Of a DNA stretch of 64,000 nt, positions 40,661 through 50,187 are shown one piece after another. The DNA comes from Phytoactinopolyspora mesophila (GTDB lineage: Bacteria > Actinomycetota > Actinomycetes > Jiangellales > Jiangellaceae): positions 124,001 to 188,000 of the forward strand of contig NZ_WLZY01000010.1 in NCBI RefSeq assembly GCF_010122465.1, in the 5' to 3' direction. The stretch's first letter is position 1; the number at the start of each line of letters is the position of its first letter. Position numbers and translations under genes: made by a program. Under the pieces are notes generated by a model. The model did no database searches and was not told where the DNA came from. It saw only the letters and a program-made list of their open reading frames with translations.

Positions 40661-41827
40661 GTGCACCCCCTGTTCTTCAACGGCCCTGTCCAAAATGGAC
40701 CGTTCACATTTCAGGCGAAGCCCGGCAAGGCCGTCGGCATCCGTCTTGCGGCCGCGCTCAACGCCATCCTCGGCGCACCACTCACACCTCATCTGTGGAA
40801 TACGGTCACCCTGGACGGCGACTTACGCCACCGCGCCGCAGTAAGCGGCGGGTCCGTCACCCGCGCTGCGTTCGAAGCCAGGCTGATAGCCGCCAAGTAT
40901 GCGCCGCATCCCGCGCCCGCGGCCGGCACGGTGACCGACACCGATCCCGAGGTCGCCGTACTAGCTTTGGAGCTGATCGAGGAGAATCTGCGCACAGGTA
41001 CCGTGACGATCAGTCGCGAGACCGTCCCCACTTGTCGCGTCTGCGGCCACATGACGGGTCAAGGCACCCGTACCTGCAACGCCTGCGGTTGCACCGACAT
41101 CCGTGATCGCGTTGCACGGCATCTCATCGCCAAGGTCGCGAGAGACCGTCCGGTCCTCGACCGTGCCGACATCCACTCCAGCCACCGCGCCCATCCCAAA
41201 CACCTGCAAAACACAGCTGCCAACGTCGCAAGCCGCCTGTTCATCTCCCGCACCCGCGACCACGGCATCGACCTATCGCCCCTTGGTCTTCCCCGCCTGG
41301 TTTTGGACCCCCGCGTCGGTGTCCACGCCACTGTTCTCGCGGCAGCACACAGGCTAAACGCGAACACGGCCGTCATGACCATCACGCAGAATGCTGCCAA
41401 CCACATCGCCGCCCATGGCCAGCACTTCCGCAAGTACCGCGAGACTCGGCTGAAGTACGCCCTCCATGGCCACCTCCCTTACGACTACACCGCAATTCTC
41501 CAGCCCGTGTATGCGGCGTACAGAGCCACAGCAGCCACCCGGCGGACCTTCGAGACGTGGTTCCTCCCCCTCTTCTCCCTCAAGGAGAAGGGCGGGACCC
41601 GCCCCGGACTGCTCCCCCAGCTCTTCAAGCACTTCATGCGGGCCTACATGTCTCGCCCCTCCCACGCCGATCCATTCGAGCTCGCCTCCATACACGAGGC
41701 CGTCGCCGTAGGCGAAACCGACTGGCTCACACGCAGACGCCTCTTGGGCACGGTGTTAGCCGCCCCTAGCTCGCCAGACATGGTCGAGGCCGGAGAGCCG
41801 GATGGGACCGGGAGCGCCGCGCCGTAG
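40661..41827 (+). CDS. Zinc-ribbon protein of unknown function, 388 aa
   Basis: Unrecognised. A four-Cys zinc ribbon TCRVCGHMTGQGTRTCNACG lies at about residues 125-144. It is followed by a helical domain with HPKHLQNTAANVASRLFISR and ALHGHLPYDYTAILQPVYAA. The GTG at 40661 has AGGAG 5 bases upstream, formed by the bases right after the phosphatase stop. By layout it may bind nucleic acid or a large substrate and complete the kinase-NTase-phosphatase pathway. Confidence 0.6.
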   Translation: MHPLFFNGPVQNGPFTFQAKPGKAVGIRLAAALNAILGAPLTPHLWNTVTLDGDLRHRAAVSGGSVTRAAFEARLIAAKYAPHPAPAAGTVTDTDPEVAVLALELIEENLRTGTVTISRETVPTCRVCGHMTGQGTRTCNACGCTDIRDRVARHLIAKVARDRPVLDRADIHSSHRAHPKHLQNTAANVASRLFISRTRDHGIDLSPLGLPRLVLDPRVGVHATVLAAAHRLNANTAVMTITQNAANHIAAHGQHFRKYRETRLKYALHGHLPYDYTAILQPVYAAYRATAATRRTFETWFLPLFSLKEKGGTRPGLLPQLFKHFMRAYMSRPSHADPFELASIHEAVAVGETDWLTRRRLLGTVLAAPSSPDMVEAGEPDGTGSAAP

Positions 41828-41895
41828 CCATCACCTCCGCTCCCTTTCGGGCCGCGTCGCTCCTGCGTACATCCGCTGGGGCATGTAGCCGCAGA

Positions 41896-42381
41896 TCAGA
41901 CGACGGCGCCTGCCTCGACCAGCAGAGCCTGGCGGTTGGTAAGGATGAACTCCTTCAAAGCGGTCGGCTTCAAGTCGATCGACACGAGTTCGTCTCCTCG
42001 AAGGTCAACTCGGTCCAGGTCATACCTGCCTCGCGCCGGGGCGTTGAACTCCGGGCCGCTCCTGGCCGACTCGTCCAGGCTGGCCAGCCGCGCCACAAAG
42101 AAGTGCTGCACAGCGACCCCGCCGTCCGACGGCGAGCTAAACAAGAACACCTGCGAGGCTTCCGTGGTCTTCGCGCCCAGTTCCTCCGCCAGTTCCCGGT
42201 GCAGAGCTGCCTCCACCGAGGCGTCCGTGTCCTCGACGCCCCCACCGGGCGCGGTCCAGTACGGCGGTTGTCCCGACTTCGTCCGCTTGATCAACACCAA
42301 GCGCCCAAGATCGTCGATCAAGATCGCCCGCGCTGCGCGCCGTTCCACGGCCACTGTCAACTGCTTCGCCACACTATCCAC
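41896..42381 (-). CDS. Nudix hydrolase
   Basis: 161-aa Nudix protein. The Nudix box is GGGVEDTDASVEAALHRELA followed by EELG (about 47-70), preceded by QPPYWTAPG. It would hydrolyse a nucleoside diphosphate-linked compound. The GTG start at 42381 begins MDSVAKQLTVAVERRAARA. Convergent with the four-gene operon; 68 bases separate the stops, with no clear terminator. Confidence 0.85.
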   Translation of the reverse strand: MDSVAKQLTVAVERRAARAILIDDLGRLVLIKRTKSGQPPYWTAPGGGVEDTDASVEAALHRELAEELGAKTTEASQVFLFSSPSDGGVAVQHFFVARLASLDESARSGPEFNAPARGRYDLDRVDLRGDELVSIDLKPTALKEFILTNRQALLVEAGAVV

Positions 42382-42474
42382 CTTACGGTTCGATATCCCG
42401 CTTGTTACGGCAACCTGGTGTTCGACGGCGGTCCGTTGCCCAGTAGTGAGCAGCGTTCTGCGCCCGTTGAGAAG

Positions 42475-42648
42475 TCAGCGAGTTCGCCAATCCCCATGAG
42501 GGTCGATCACCTCACTGCCGCCCGCCCAGGTAGTTCCACACACCGGGCACGTGACGTACCACTCGTCGCCTGGCGCACTGAATTCCAGCTGACCACGCTG
42601 GCCAGTGCCTGGGCAGTTGTCCGTTGTATCGGCTTCCCGAACTGTCAT
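42475..42648 (-). CDS. Small zinc-ribbon-like protein, 57 aa
   Basis: 57 aa from ATG 42648, with a single CPVCG pair (about 40-44) and another Cys near residue 12, ending DPHGDWRTR. It may bind one zinc ion with a partner. The 190 bases upstream (42649-42839) contain no convincing gene, though a minus-strand frame ending in KDYE overlaps its start. Confidence 0.45.
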   Translation of the reverse strand: MTVREADTTDNCPGTGQRGQLEFSAPGDEWYVTCPVCGTTWAGGSEVIDPHGDWRTR

Positions 42649-42839
42649 TCGTAATCCTTCAAAAGTTTGGGCAGGCATCGGACGCGCAGGGAGATTCTTG
42701 CCGCGCATGTTTGTGTCGATTGGGGCGAAGTGCTCACAAAGCGCAACGTCGCCACAGACGCCAGAACCAGGGTTCTTGGCAATAGATGATTCAGCCAACT
42801 GTAGCGATATTCGTCGCCCCCCCCGGGACACACTCCGCG

Positions 42840-43742
42840 TCAAGATCGGATCGAATCCAGCACGCCCTGAGTCTGCCGACGCAACTCTTCGACAGCCGGC
42901 CAGTACTGATCCCGGACCGATCGCAACCGCGCCGACAGCTCATGCAACTGGGTCCGTTGATCGGCTACGTCGCCGCTGGTACGCAACCGGTCGCGAATCT
43001 GCTCCCAGGCACTGCCGGATACTTCCGGCGCAGTCACGAATGCCAGCGCGAGACTGGCGACTACCCCGCATGCGTAGGTGACGTCTTCGCGACCCATCTC
43101 GTTCTCGGCAAGCAGATCGTCCGTCGTCTCGAGAAGCGAATCGGCCGCCAGGGCACTCGACACGGCCCACAGGTCGGGCATCAGTTCCGCGACACTCTCA
43201 AGCGCCCAATGTGGATCATCAGAAACGTCAAGATGCTCGGTCAGATCAAGACTGTCCAACGCCGAGTCAGCCGCGCCCTCCAGCCACGCCTCCACCCGCT
43301 GACTGCCTTCGTCGGTGTCAATGTCGATGCCGATCAGCGACAGAACGTCCAACCAGGTGCCAGACGCGTCTTCGTAGAAGCCGGCTTGGGTCAGTTCCAG
43401 CGAAACGCGGGCCGCCCACGCGTGATCGTCCTCCATCTCACCTTCGGAATCGACGTAGCGCGCAGCGACCCGATGAGGAAGCCATAGCAATGGATGCCAC
43501 ATCATCCGAGCGTCTGTGCCCTCCCAGCGGCGCATATCCTGCCCCCAGGACGCCGGATACTTCGGGAGAGCCACAGCACACAACGGCGAGGAGAGCAGAC
43601 TGGTCTCGTCAATGCCGGTATCGGCGACAACGTCGCCGAACCGGATAGCTGCCATGATCGGGTCGGTCGCGATGAGAAGCGGTTCGCCCTTCTCCAACAG
43701 GTAGGGCTTCCTTCGTGTCTGCATGTCGGCGGGCACGGCCAC
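42840..43742 (-). CDS. Hypothetical acidic protein, 300 aa
   Basis: Unrecognised soluble, acidic, helical protein starting MAVPADMQTRRKPYLLEKGE; an ATG at 43724 is an equally good start. No signal or membrane segment is apparent except the moderately hydrophobic VVASLALAFVTAPEV. It sits at the end of the conjugation-type locus, same strand, 152 bases from the lipoprotein gene. It may be an effector or cargo. Confidence 0.55.
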   Translation of the reverse strand: MAVPADMQTRRKPYLLEKGEPLLIATDPIMAAIRFGDVVADTGIDETSLLSSPLCAVALPKYPASWGQDMRRWEGTDARMMWHPLLWLPHRVAARYVDSEGEMEDDHAWAARVSLELTQAGFYEDASGTWLDVLSLIGIDIDTDEGSQRVEAWLEGAADSALDSLDLTEHLDVSDDPHWALESVAELMPDLWAVSSALAADSLLETTDDLLAENEMGREDVTYACGVVASLALAFVTAPEVSGSAWEQIRDRLRTSGDVADQRTQLHELSARLRSVRDQYWPAVEELRRQTQGVLDSIRS

Positions 43743-43894
43743 CTGACGGTACCGTGACGCCCTCCTCTCCCAGCTTCGACGGAATTTCCTATCTCAAGAA
43801 CATGCGAAGGATTCGCCCCTCACGCCACATGATCGAAATGGTGGCATCACCGGCGAAGGCTGGTCATGCCACCGGAGTGCTTCGCTGCTGGTGG

Positions 43895-44587
43895 CTATCC
43901 GGCGTTCGGTGTTTCGAAGGCCGCTACACCCCACGAGCCATCGTCGGCGCGAACCATCCGGGCGGTTCGCACCAGCTCGTCGGACAACCAGCGGCCACGC
44001 CACACGTCAGTGCCGCGTTTGGTGAGCTGGTAACGCACCTCGACAACGCGCTCGTCCTCGGTGAGCGGAGCGGCCGTCACGACGTATGCGTGTATGACGC
44101 GGACTTCTTCCCTCCGTTCGACAACCTGGTAGTCACGCCAGTGCGCGTCGTCGCGCCCAGCCTCCAGTGCCGCGTTCACCGCGGCTCGAGTCTCGTCAAG
44201 ATAGTCCTGCGCCATATAGTCCGCGGCTAGTTCGACCCAATGGCCGATGTCCGGCCATCGGTAGTCAAGGCTCAACGCCGCTTCGGTGTAGCGGGCCGCG
44301 GTCCACTCCGCCGTGCCCGGCTCTGCCCAAGCACGCACGTCGGGCAGGAGATAGCCGGCTTCGTCCTCCGAATACCGGTCCAGGCTGTCGCGCTCGCGGG
44401 TTTCCTCATCATCTTTGCCCGGAACGGGGGTAGGCGACGCACTGGTCGGATCGTCGTCCAACTCGCTGGGAGTATGGTGCGGTGCGGGGAGGTTGCCCCC
44501 GAACGGGCCGTCGTCGTGAGAATCCTCGCCGGGGGAGCAAGCGGTCAAGGCAACAGCCGTGGCGACAACCAGCGCCCGGCGCCTCAC
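43895..44587 (-). CDS. Lipoprotein of conjugation locus
   Basis: 230-aa lipoprotein: MRRRALVVATAVALTACSPG with lipobox ALTAC, a Pro/Asp-rich linker and a C-terminal NTF2-like domain (WTAARYTEAALSLDYRWPDI, VRVIHAYVVTAAPLTEDERV). The GTG at 44587 overlaps the stop of the hydrolase gene (GTGA). It probably stabilises the transfer channel on the cell surface. Confidence 0.7.
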   Translation of the reverse strand: MRRRALVVATAVALTACSPGEDSHDDGPFGGNLPAPHHTPSELDDDPTSASPTPVPGKDDEETRERDSLDRYSEDEAGYLLPDVRAWAEPGTAEWTAARYTEAALSLDYRWPDIGHWVELAADYMAQDYLDETRAAVNAALEAGRDDAHWRDYQVVERREEVRVIHAYVVTAAPLTEDERVVEVRYQLTKRGTDVWRGRWLSDELVRTARMVRADDGSWGVAAFETPNAG

Positions 44588-47154
44588 GGGACACCACCGC
44601 CGACGAAGCGCTCCGCGTAGTAGCCCGACATGATGTCAACGACCTCGACTTCCTTACCGGGACGTGGCGCATGCACCATCTCGCCTTCGCCCAGATAGAT
44701 ACCGACATGGTCGACGCCCACCGTGCGGCCGGTATCGAAGAACACGAGATCACCTCGCGTCAGCTCCGCGGCGGTACCGACATGTCCATCGGCCGACGAC
44801 CGTACCCGTTCCCACTGTTCCGCGGAGGTACGCGGCAGTCGCTGACCGATCTGGGCGTACGCGTAGACGGTCAGGCCCGAGCAGTCGAACCCACCATCCG
44901 TCGGGCCGTTCTCGTCCCCGCCTCCCCACACGTAGGGAACCCCCAACTGGTCCATCGCGGCCGCGACGAGAACCTCCCGGTCGTCCCCGTCGGACGGGGG
45001 GTCGCCAGTGTCGCACTCGATGCCCAGCGCCACCCCAACTACCTTCGCCGCGACCGGCTCCCATTTGTCGTACGCGTCCGGATGCGCCGACACCTGCACC
45101 TTCTGTGCTAATGCGCCCGGCCGGGTCTTCTCCCATCCAGGCACATCCAGTAGTCCCGGCGCACGTGCCCCCTCAGCGCGCCCGAAGAAGGCGGCTGCCG
45201 CATGCGCCGGAATCATCAGCTGATCAACGCTTCCCCAGGCAGAGTTGTTGGCGTAAGCGCGCTGCTGGAATACGTTGACGCTGTCATAATCACGCCCTAA
45301 CCCATCATGCGGATGTTCCAAGGACTCCGGGACTTTCAGGTTGGCGAGATTCCGCAAGCTCGACTCCTGCAACCCTGTCATCACGGCGGTCACCATCGCG
45401 TGCTCCCCGGCTGCGCCGAGTTCGTCCATCCCGAGGGCCGTTTGCACGACAACAGCGGCGTGCGCCAACTGTCCCTCACCGATCACCACCTTTTCGCCAC
45501 GCGTCGTCGTTCCTGTGACTGTCTCGCCATCTCCCACATAACACACGACTCCGTCGTCAGGCCCGTCCGGCGACGTCTCACCAGACGACTCACCCAGATG
45601 CCACGCCATCGCGGTGTCATAGACACGTTCGGCGAAGTCGCGGCCGGCACCACGCACCGGAAGCTCGGCGATCGCCGCGACGTAAGCGTCCCGAGTAGCT
45701 ACGGCCTCCGCGCTCTTGTTGTCCAATGACGCGCCTTCACCGGAGGTCAGCGCCACCCCGGCCGACAAGGTGCGCGAGGCTCTCGGCCGGGCGTGCTCCG
45801 ACCATCCAGCCGCGAGCCAGTGCCCGATCTGACCACTCGACCACGTCAGGTTCTCGGCTCGTTCATACTCCACACCCAGCTCATCGAGTGCGTCCGCGTC
45901 GATCCGGTACGGCCCCCAGAAATGGCCAGCGCCCCGCACCACGCCACCCTCCAGGTCATCCCCGCCAGAAGCCGCGGGAATACCCCGTAGATAACGCAAA
46001 GGGTCCACCGGCGTCCCGCGTAGTCGCAATTCGAAGTGCAAATGTGGCCCGGTGGTGTTGCCCGTCGAACCGACCGCCGCGATCTGATCACCCGACTGGA
46101 CGACGACGCCAGGAACCAGCCCGTCGGCGATGTGCGAGGCATGGGCATAAACACCGGTCAGCCCGTTGCCATGATCGATTTCGACGTAGAGGCCAGCCCA
46201 CCCAGAGTCCGGACCTTGTCCCGCGGTAATCACCAGACCCTGATGAGCGGCGAGAATCGGTGTGCCGCGGGCGGCGACGAAGTCTTGCCCCATGTGATAC
46301 CCGAGCGACCACAGCCGTCCGGGCTGCCCGAAGCCAGATCCGACCCGGTATGAGCCCTCCGGCAACGGGACCACCCAGGTTTCATCGTCCGGTTCGAACT
46401 CGTCCGGATCAAGCTCTGGGTCGTGATCGCCCGGGGGTCGGAGTTCGGATTCGCCGGACTGTACACGCCGCACTGCACTGATCAACTCCCAGGGAACGTC
46501 ATACGCGTGAGCAGCGTCCAACGTCGTCTGCGCGTTCTCGACGCCGTCCTCCCCAGCTACTTGTACCGAGCCTTCAGCCAGCTGGGATGATGCGCTGACC
46601 GAGGACATCAAAGCTCCCATCACCACTATGAGGAACAACCCCGGTGCGGCCGATATCAGCAGTACAACGACCAACAGCACCGCGATTCCACGGGTCCCGC
46701 CACCCGAGAACGCGCCCTTGACACCTCCCAGCACCGCACCGACATGCCCGCCCTTCTTCGCGCCTTTGGCTGTACCCCGGGCAAGCCCTTTGAGTGCGCC
46801 CACGCCCGCGCGGGCGTTCTTGCGCGATGCTGACCCGCGTCCTTGTGTTGGCTCGCTCCTCTGCCCGGAGGTCCGCGCCGTCTGCCGATCTCCTGATCGC
46901 CCTTGCTGCGCCATCGCACCATCCGACGATCCGTGCTGTTGAGTCGCACGATCGTCACCCCTGGCCGACTGACCGCGGGGCGTTCCGCGACTGCCTGGCC
47001 GCTGCCGGGCTGCTCGGGCCCGGTCTGTCCGCCCCTTACCACGCTTGCTGGCGTTACGAGGACTGCCGAGGCGCCGGGACACGCGGCCCAGCAAGCCACC
47101 GGCCTTGGATCGTCCCGGTTTCGCACCTTTCCCAGTCGCCACGCTACAGACCAT
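44584..47154 (-). CDS. Three-part cell-wall hydrolase of T4SS locus (M23, lytic-like, NlpC/P60)
   Basis: 856-aa membrane-anchored peptidoglycan hydrolase. A basic, Ser/Gly-rich cytoplasmic tail (about 1-150) is followed by one transmembrane helix (GIAVLLVVVLLISAAPGLFLI). Next comes an M23 metallopeptidase with GYHMGQDF (about 286-293) and GPHLHFELRLRG. A middle domain shows GLQESSLRN and VNVFQQRAYANNSAWGSVDQ, like lytic/SLT-type domains. The C-terminal NlpC/P60 domain has GGFDCSGLTVYAYA (catalytic Cys about 756) and GVDHVGIYLG (His). It opens the wall for the transfer apparatus, equivalent to VirB1-type proteins. Confidence 0.88.
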   Translation of the reverse strand: MVCSVATGKGAKPGRSKAGGLLGRVSRRLGSPRNASKRGKGRTDRARAARQRPGSRGTPRGQSARGDDRATQQHGSSDGAMAQQGRSGDRQTARTSGQRSEPTQGRGSASRKNARAGVGALKGLARGTAKGAKKGGHVGAVLGGVKGAFSGGGTRGIAVLLVVVLLISAAPGLFLIVVMGALMSSVSASSQLAEGSVQVAGEDGVENAQTTLDAAHAYDVPWELISAVRRVQSGESELRPPGDHDPELDPDEFEPDDETWVVPLPEGSYRVGSGFGQPGRLWSLGYHMGQDFVAARGTPILAAHQGLVITAGQGPDSGWAGLYVEIDHGNGLTGVYAHASHIADGLVPGVVVQSGDQIAAVGSTGNTTGPHLHFELRLRGTPVDPLRYLRGIPAASGGDDLEGGVVRGAGHFWGPYRIDADALDELGVEYERAENLTWSSGQIGHWLAAGWSEHARPRASRTLSAGVALTSGEGASLDNKSAEAVATRDAYVAAIAELPVRGAGRDFAERVYDTAMAWHLGESSGETSPDGPDDGVVCYVGDGETVTGTTTRGEKVVIGEGQLAHAAVVVQTALGMDELGAAGEHAMVTAVMTGLQESSLRNLANLKVPESLEHPHDGLGRDYDSVNVFQQRAYANNSAWGSVDQLMIPAHAAAAFFGRAEGARAPGLLDVPGWEKTRPGALAQKVQVSAHPDAYDKWEPVAAKVVGVALGIECDTGDPPSDGDDREVLVAAAMDQLGVPYVWGGGDENGPTDGGFDCSGLTVYAYAQIGQRLPRTSAEQWERVRSSADGHVGTAAELTRGDLVFFDTGRTVGVDHVGIYLGEGEMVHAPRPGKEVEVVDIMSGYYAERFVGGGVP

Positions 47155-47199
47155 GCGAAGGTCAGAAACATGTGCCGCTGATGCGGATACTGCGCGCCG

Positions 47200-50187
47200 T
47201 CACTCGCCTCGGTTCGTTTCGCCTGGATCGGGCCCTGTGTCGTCGTCGGCTCGCCGACGGTCATCTGGTCTCCGCCGGTCAGGGTCATGCCTACGCCGCT
47301 TGTCCCGCTCGCGACCAGTGACCGGTTGGTTTTCGGTCGCCGATGCGCTCCCGTCGGGCGAGTCGTCCTGGTCAGGTGGGCCCTGTGGTCCGTGCAGCGG
47401 CCCCGGATCAGGGTGCCGCCGGGATCGGTGGACTCTCGATGTCTCGCGCACATGCCGCTGCGTGTTCGATTTGGTCGCATTGTTGTCCTCGGCACGCTGA
47501 CGTTCGCGAATCCGGTCCTGCTGTTCCCTCCACAACCCGATCCGATGCCGGTTCCGCTCATCACGCAGATCATGACGCCGGCGGAGTCGACGCACCCCCC
47601 AAAGTGCCGCGGCGCCTCCGGCGACCACCGGCAACGAGCCGAATCCAGCGAGCAGTCCAGCCCCGGCGAGCCCGCCGTACTTGAGTGTCGCCCGGACCGG
47701 CGAAGCCGCGAATCGGCGTGTGGCGGCGGCGACGCGCTCTCCCGCGGCATGACCCATCCGCCGAGGACCGAACTTGTGTCCGTACCGCTGGGTGAGTATG
47801 TCCTTCTGGATTCGCTTGCCGGTCCGGGCCTGCTGACGCTGATCCTTGAGTGCCAACCGCTGCTCAGCCAGTCTCGACGTCTTCGCCTTTTCCTGCTGTT
47901 CCGGCGTCAACGTGGTCAACTTCGGCTCAGAACTCTCCGGCGCGGTTCCCCTGTTGGTGTCGGACGCCAGGCTCTCCGACATGGAGCCACGCCCACGCCG
48001 TTTCCGGTCCGATCCAGTCACGTTCGCACCTGACAGATAACGCCCGATCTCGGATCTCGTTCGGTCGGTTGCCGCGCGTCCGGCCTGACGGCCTCGCCGA
48101 GAAATAAGTGTGCCAGCCGCTGATCCGCCGGCTGCTCCGGCGAACGCGCCGCCCATGGCCATCGTGGAGTAGGCCAAGGCGCCGGTCGGGGTAAACGGGG
48201 ATGGGATCTTGAACACGGATTTGAACAGATAGTGCAGGATCACGATCGCCGCCACCGGAGCGGTCCCGGTCCAGAGGATGTGCACCACCGAGCCTGTACC
48301 GAAATTGCCTCCGAGCTGGACCAAGATTCCGGTGGTCACCACCATGATGGACAACAGCAGCGTCACACCAAACGCAAAGATCGCCAGTGACAGGAATTTC
48401 TTTACCAGGTTTCCTATTTTGGAGCTGTCTTGCTGAGTGGGGAGCAAGTCGGCAAGGAGCACCAGAAAAACCATCAGGATCATCACCACAAGCATGATCT
48501 TGGACGCGATCACCGCAAAAGCGAGCATCGCGAACACCAGCAGGACGATGAATGCCGACGCCATGAATATGGCCGAAGTAGCCATCGCCTGACCGGAAAC
48601 ATCCCCGTGCAAATTCAGCAAAAAGTCCTGAACACCCGGCTCATGGAAGGTGATCGCACGAGCACTGAACTCATCGTCCTTGAAATCGAAAGGACTCGTC
48701 CCGCCCCACTCATAGAAATCATCGGCGTTCTCTCGTTCCCACCATTTGTCGCACAGACTGCCGTTACTGTCGTTGTCTGGCGAAGAGCTGTCGTAGCCGG
48801 CCGAGATCGACCCGCGGCTTCCTCCGATGCCGAGAAAACCATGGCTCTGGTTGTTGTCTATCCGGTTCCAGCCGTTCGCAATCCGCCAACCGCGGTCTTC
48901 AGCGTTGGTGCCGTCTTTACCGACGTACTCACACGCCGCCCAGGCGATCATGTTCCGGTCGACATGCGGGACCTCCCATGCGAGCCACGCCAGCGAGTAT
49001 GGATTGGCGGCGAGGTCGTTGGGGCCGTGCTCAGCGCCGTAGTCCGGCGCCTTCCCGTCAATCGACAGCCACTGGTGTTCGCCATATTCTCCTGGGACCG
49101 ATTGGCCGAGTGTCTGTGCTATTTGGGTGGAACTTCCGCCGCCTCGGACCCCGCTGAAATATGTAGGACTGACGTTTGACCCGCCAGCGTTGTCGCCCCA
49201 GGAAATGGCCGACCCGAACGGTGAGACACCGCCCTGATAATCCAGTAGCCGGCAGAAGACGGCCGCACCGTAGGGATTAGCGTTCCCGAATTGCGCGTCG
49301 GCGTAAGCTCGCAGCCCCGACGTCTGCCACATCGCATCCAGCGCCATGGTGGTCGCAGCCATCTCGGTGAACCTGTGCTGGCGCTCGTACCGGTCCCGCA
49401 TGCTGGCGACATACCGGCCGCAGTGCAGCAGATTCTCATGTTCGGAGTCACTCATCCCAGCCAGCTCTAAGCCGGCATTGGTCAATGCAGCGGCCGGCGC
49501 TGAGGCCAGCGACTGGATTGACGTCACGGTCCGGGACATCAGTGAGCCCGGGGACAAGGTGCCGTACTCGTCATCCGTGGAGGACCGCGCACCGTTCAAC
49601 AGTGCGGTGAACAAGACCAGTACGAAGATCATCCGCAATACGGTGCCAAGGGGACGGGCAGAGTGTCGTCCCGCTCGAAACAATGTGAACAGCAATGTCA
49701 CGATGACCAAAGTCGCGAGGATGCCAGACTTGACGATCGCATCACCTACGGTTGCGGCCAGTGAATCCATCCCCCGGGCGATCCCGTCACCAACACAGAA
49801 CGTCGTAGCGAAATGCACCATATTGACGCCTGCCTGCCACATCGAATGCCCGAAGCTCATCGTTGTCGACACGAAGAAATTGCGCTGCGCCTTCTTGTCC
49901 AGGTCACCGATCGCGAATGCGTCCAGCCTCGTGTGGATACTGCCCGCGGAGCCGGCCCATCGGTTGATCGGCAACAGGTCGGATTCGATCGCCTCATGGT
50001 CGCCGTCGCCCGAGCACATCGACTGCACGCGCTCGTCCGGACTCCATAGTTCGTGGTCGGGCCGATCTGTCCCGGCCTCGGAGATCATGGGCTCCTCAGC
50101 AGCGGACGCTGGCATCGCCAACAGTCCCATGAGCAGTAACCCCACCAGTACGAGCATCTTCGTAAGGATCTGGAACCGGCCTACCAT
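47200..50187 (-). CDS. TrbL/VirB6-like polytopic membrane protein
   Basis: 995-aa protein. Signal-like N-terminus (MLVLVGLLLMGLLAMPASAA), a long exported domain of about 400 residues, then a cluster of transmembrane helices (about 530-700) including AIFMASAFIVLLVFAMLAFA and IASKIMLVVMILMVFLVLLA. It ends in a Gln/Arg-rich cytoplasmic tail of about 250 residues. This is the layout of TrbL-family channel components of actinobacterial conjugation systems. It overlaps the 201-aa gene upstream by 7 bases. Confidence 0.82.
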   Translation of the reverse strand: MVGRFQILTKMLVLVGLLLMGLLAMPASAAEEPMISEAGTDRPDHELWSPDERVQSMCSGDGDHEAIESDLLPINRWAGSAGSIHTRLDAFAIGDLDKKAQRNFFVSTTMSFGHSMWQAGVNMVHFATTFCVGDGIARGMDSLAATVGDAIVKSGILATLVIVTLLFTLFRAGRHSARPLGTVLRMIFVLVLFTALLNGARSSTDDEYGTLSPGSLMSRTVTSIQSLASAPAAALTNAGLELAGMSDSEHENLLHCGRYVASMRDRYERQHRFTEMAATTMALDAMWQTSGLRAYADAQFGNANPYGAAVFCRLLDYQGGVSPFGSAISWGDNAGGSNVSPTYFSGVRGGGSSTQIAQTLGQSVPGEYGEHQWLSIDGKAPDYGAEHGPNDLAANPYSLAWLAWEVPHVDRNMIAWAACEYVGKDGTNAEDRGWRIANGWNRIDNNQSHGFLGIGGSRGSISAGYDSSSPDNDSNGSLCDKWWERENADDFYEWGGTSPFDFKDDEFSARAITFHEPGVQDFLLNLHGDVSGQAMATSAIFMASAFIVLLVFAMLAFAVIASKIMLVVMILMVFLVLLADLLPTQQDSSKIGNLVKKFLSLAIFAFGVTLLLSIMVVTTGILVQLGGNFGTGSVVHILWTGTAPVAAIVILHYLFKSVFKIPSPFTPTGALAYSTMAMGGAFAGAAGGSAAGTLISRRGRQAGRAATDRTRSEIGRYLSGANVTGSDRKRRGRGSMSESLASDTNRGTAPESSEPKLTTLTPEQQEKAKTSRLAEQRLALKDQRQQARTGKRIQKDILTQRYGHKFGPRRMGHAAGERVAAATRRFAASPVRATLKYGGLAGAGLLAGFGSLPVVAGGAAALWGVRRLRRRHDLRDERNRHRIGLWREQQDRIRERQRAEDNNATKSNTQRHVRETSRVHRSRRHPDPGPLHGPQGPPDQDDSPDGSASATENQPVTGRERDKRRRHDPDRRRPDDRRRADDDTGPDPGETNRGE

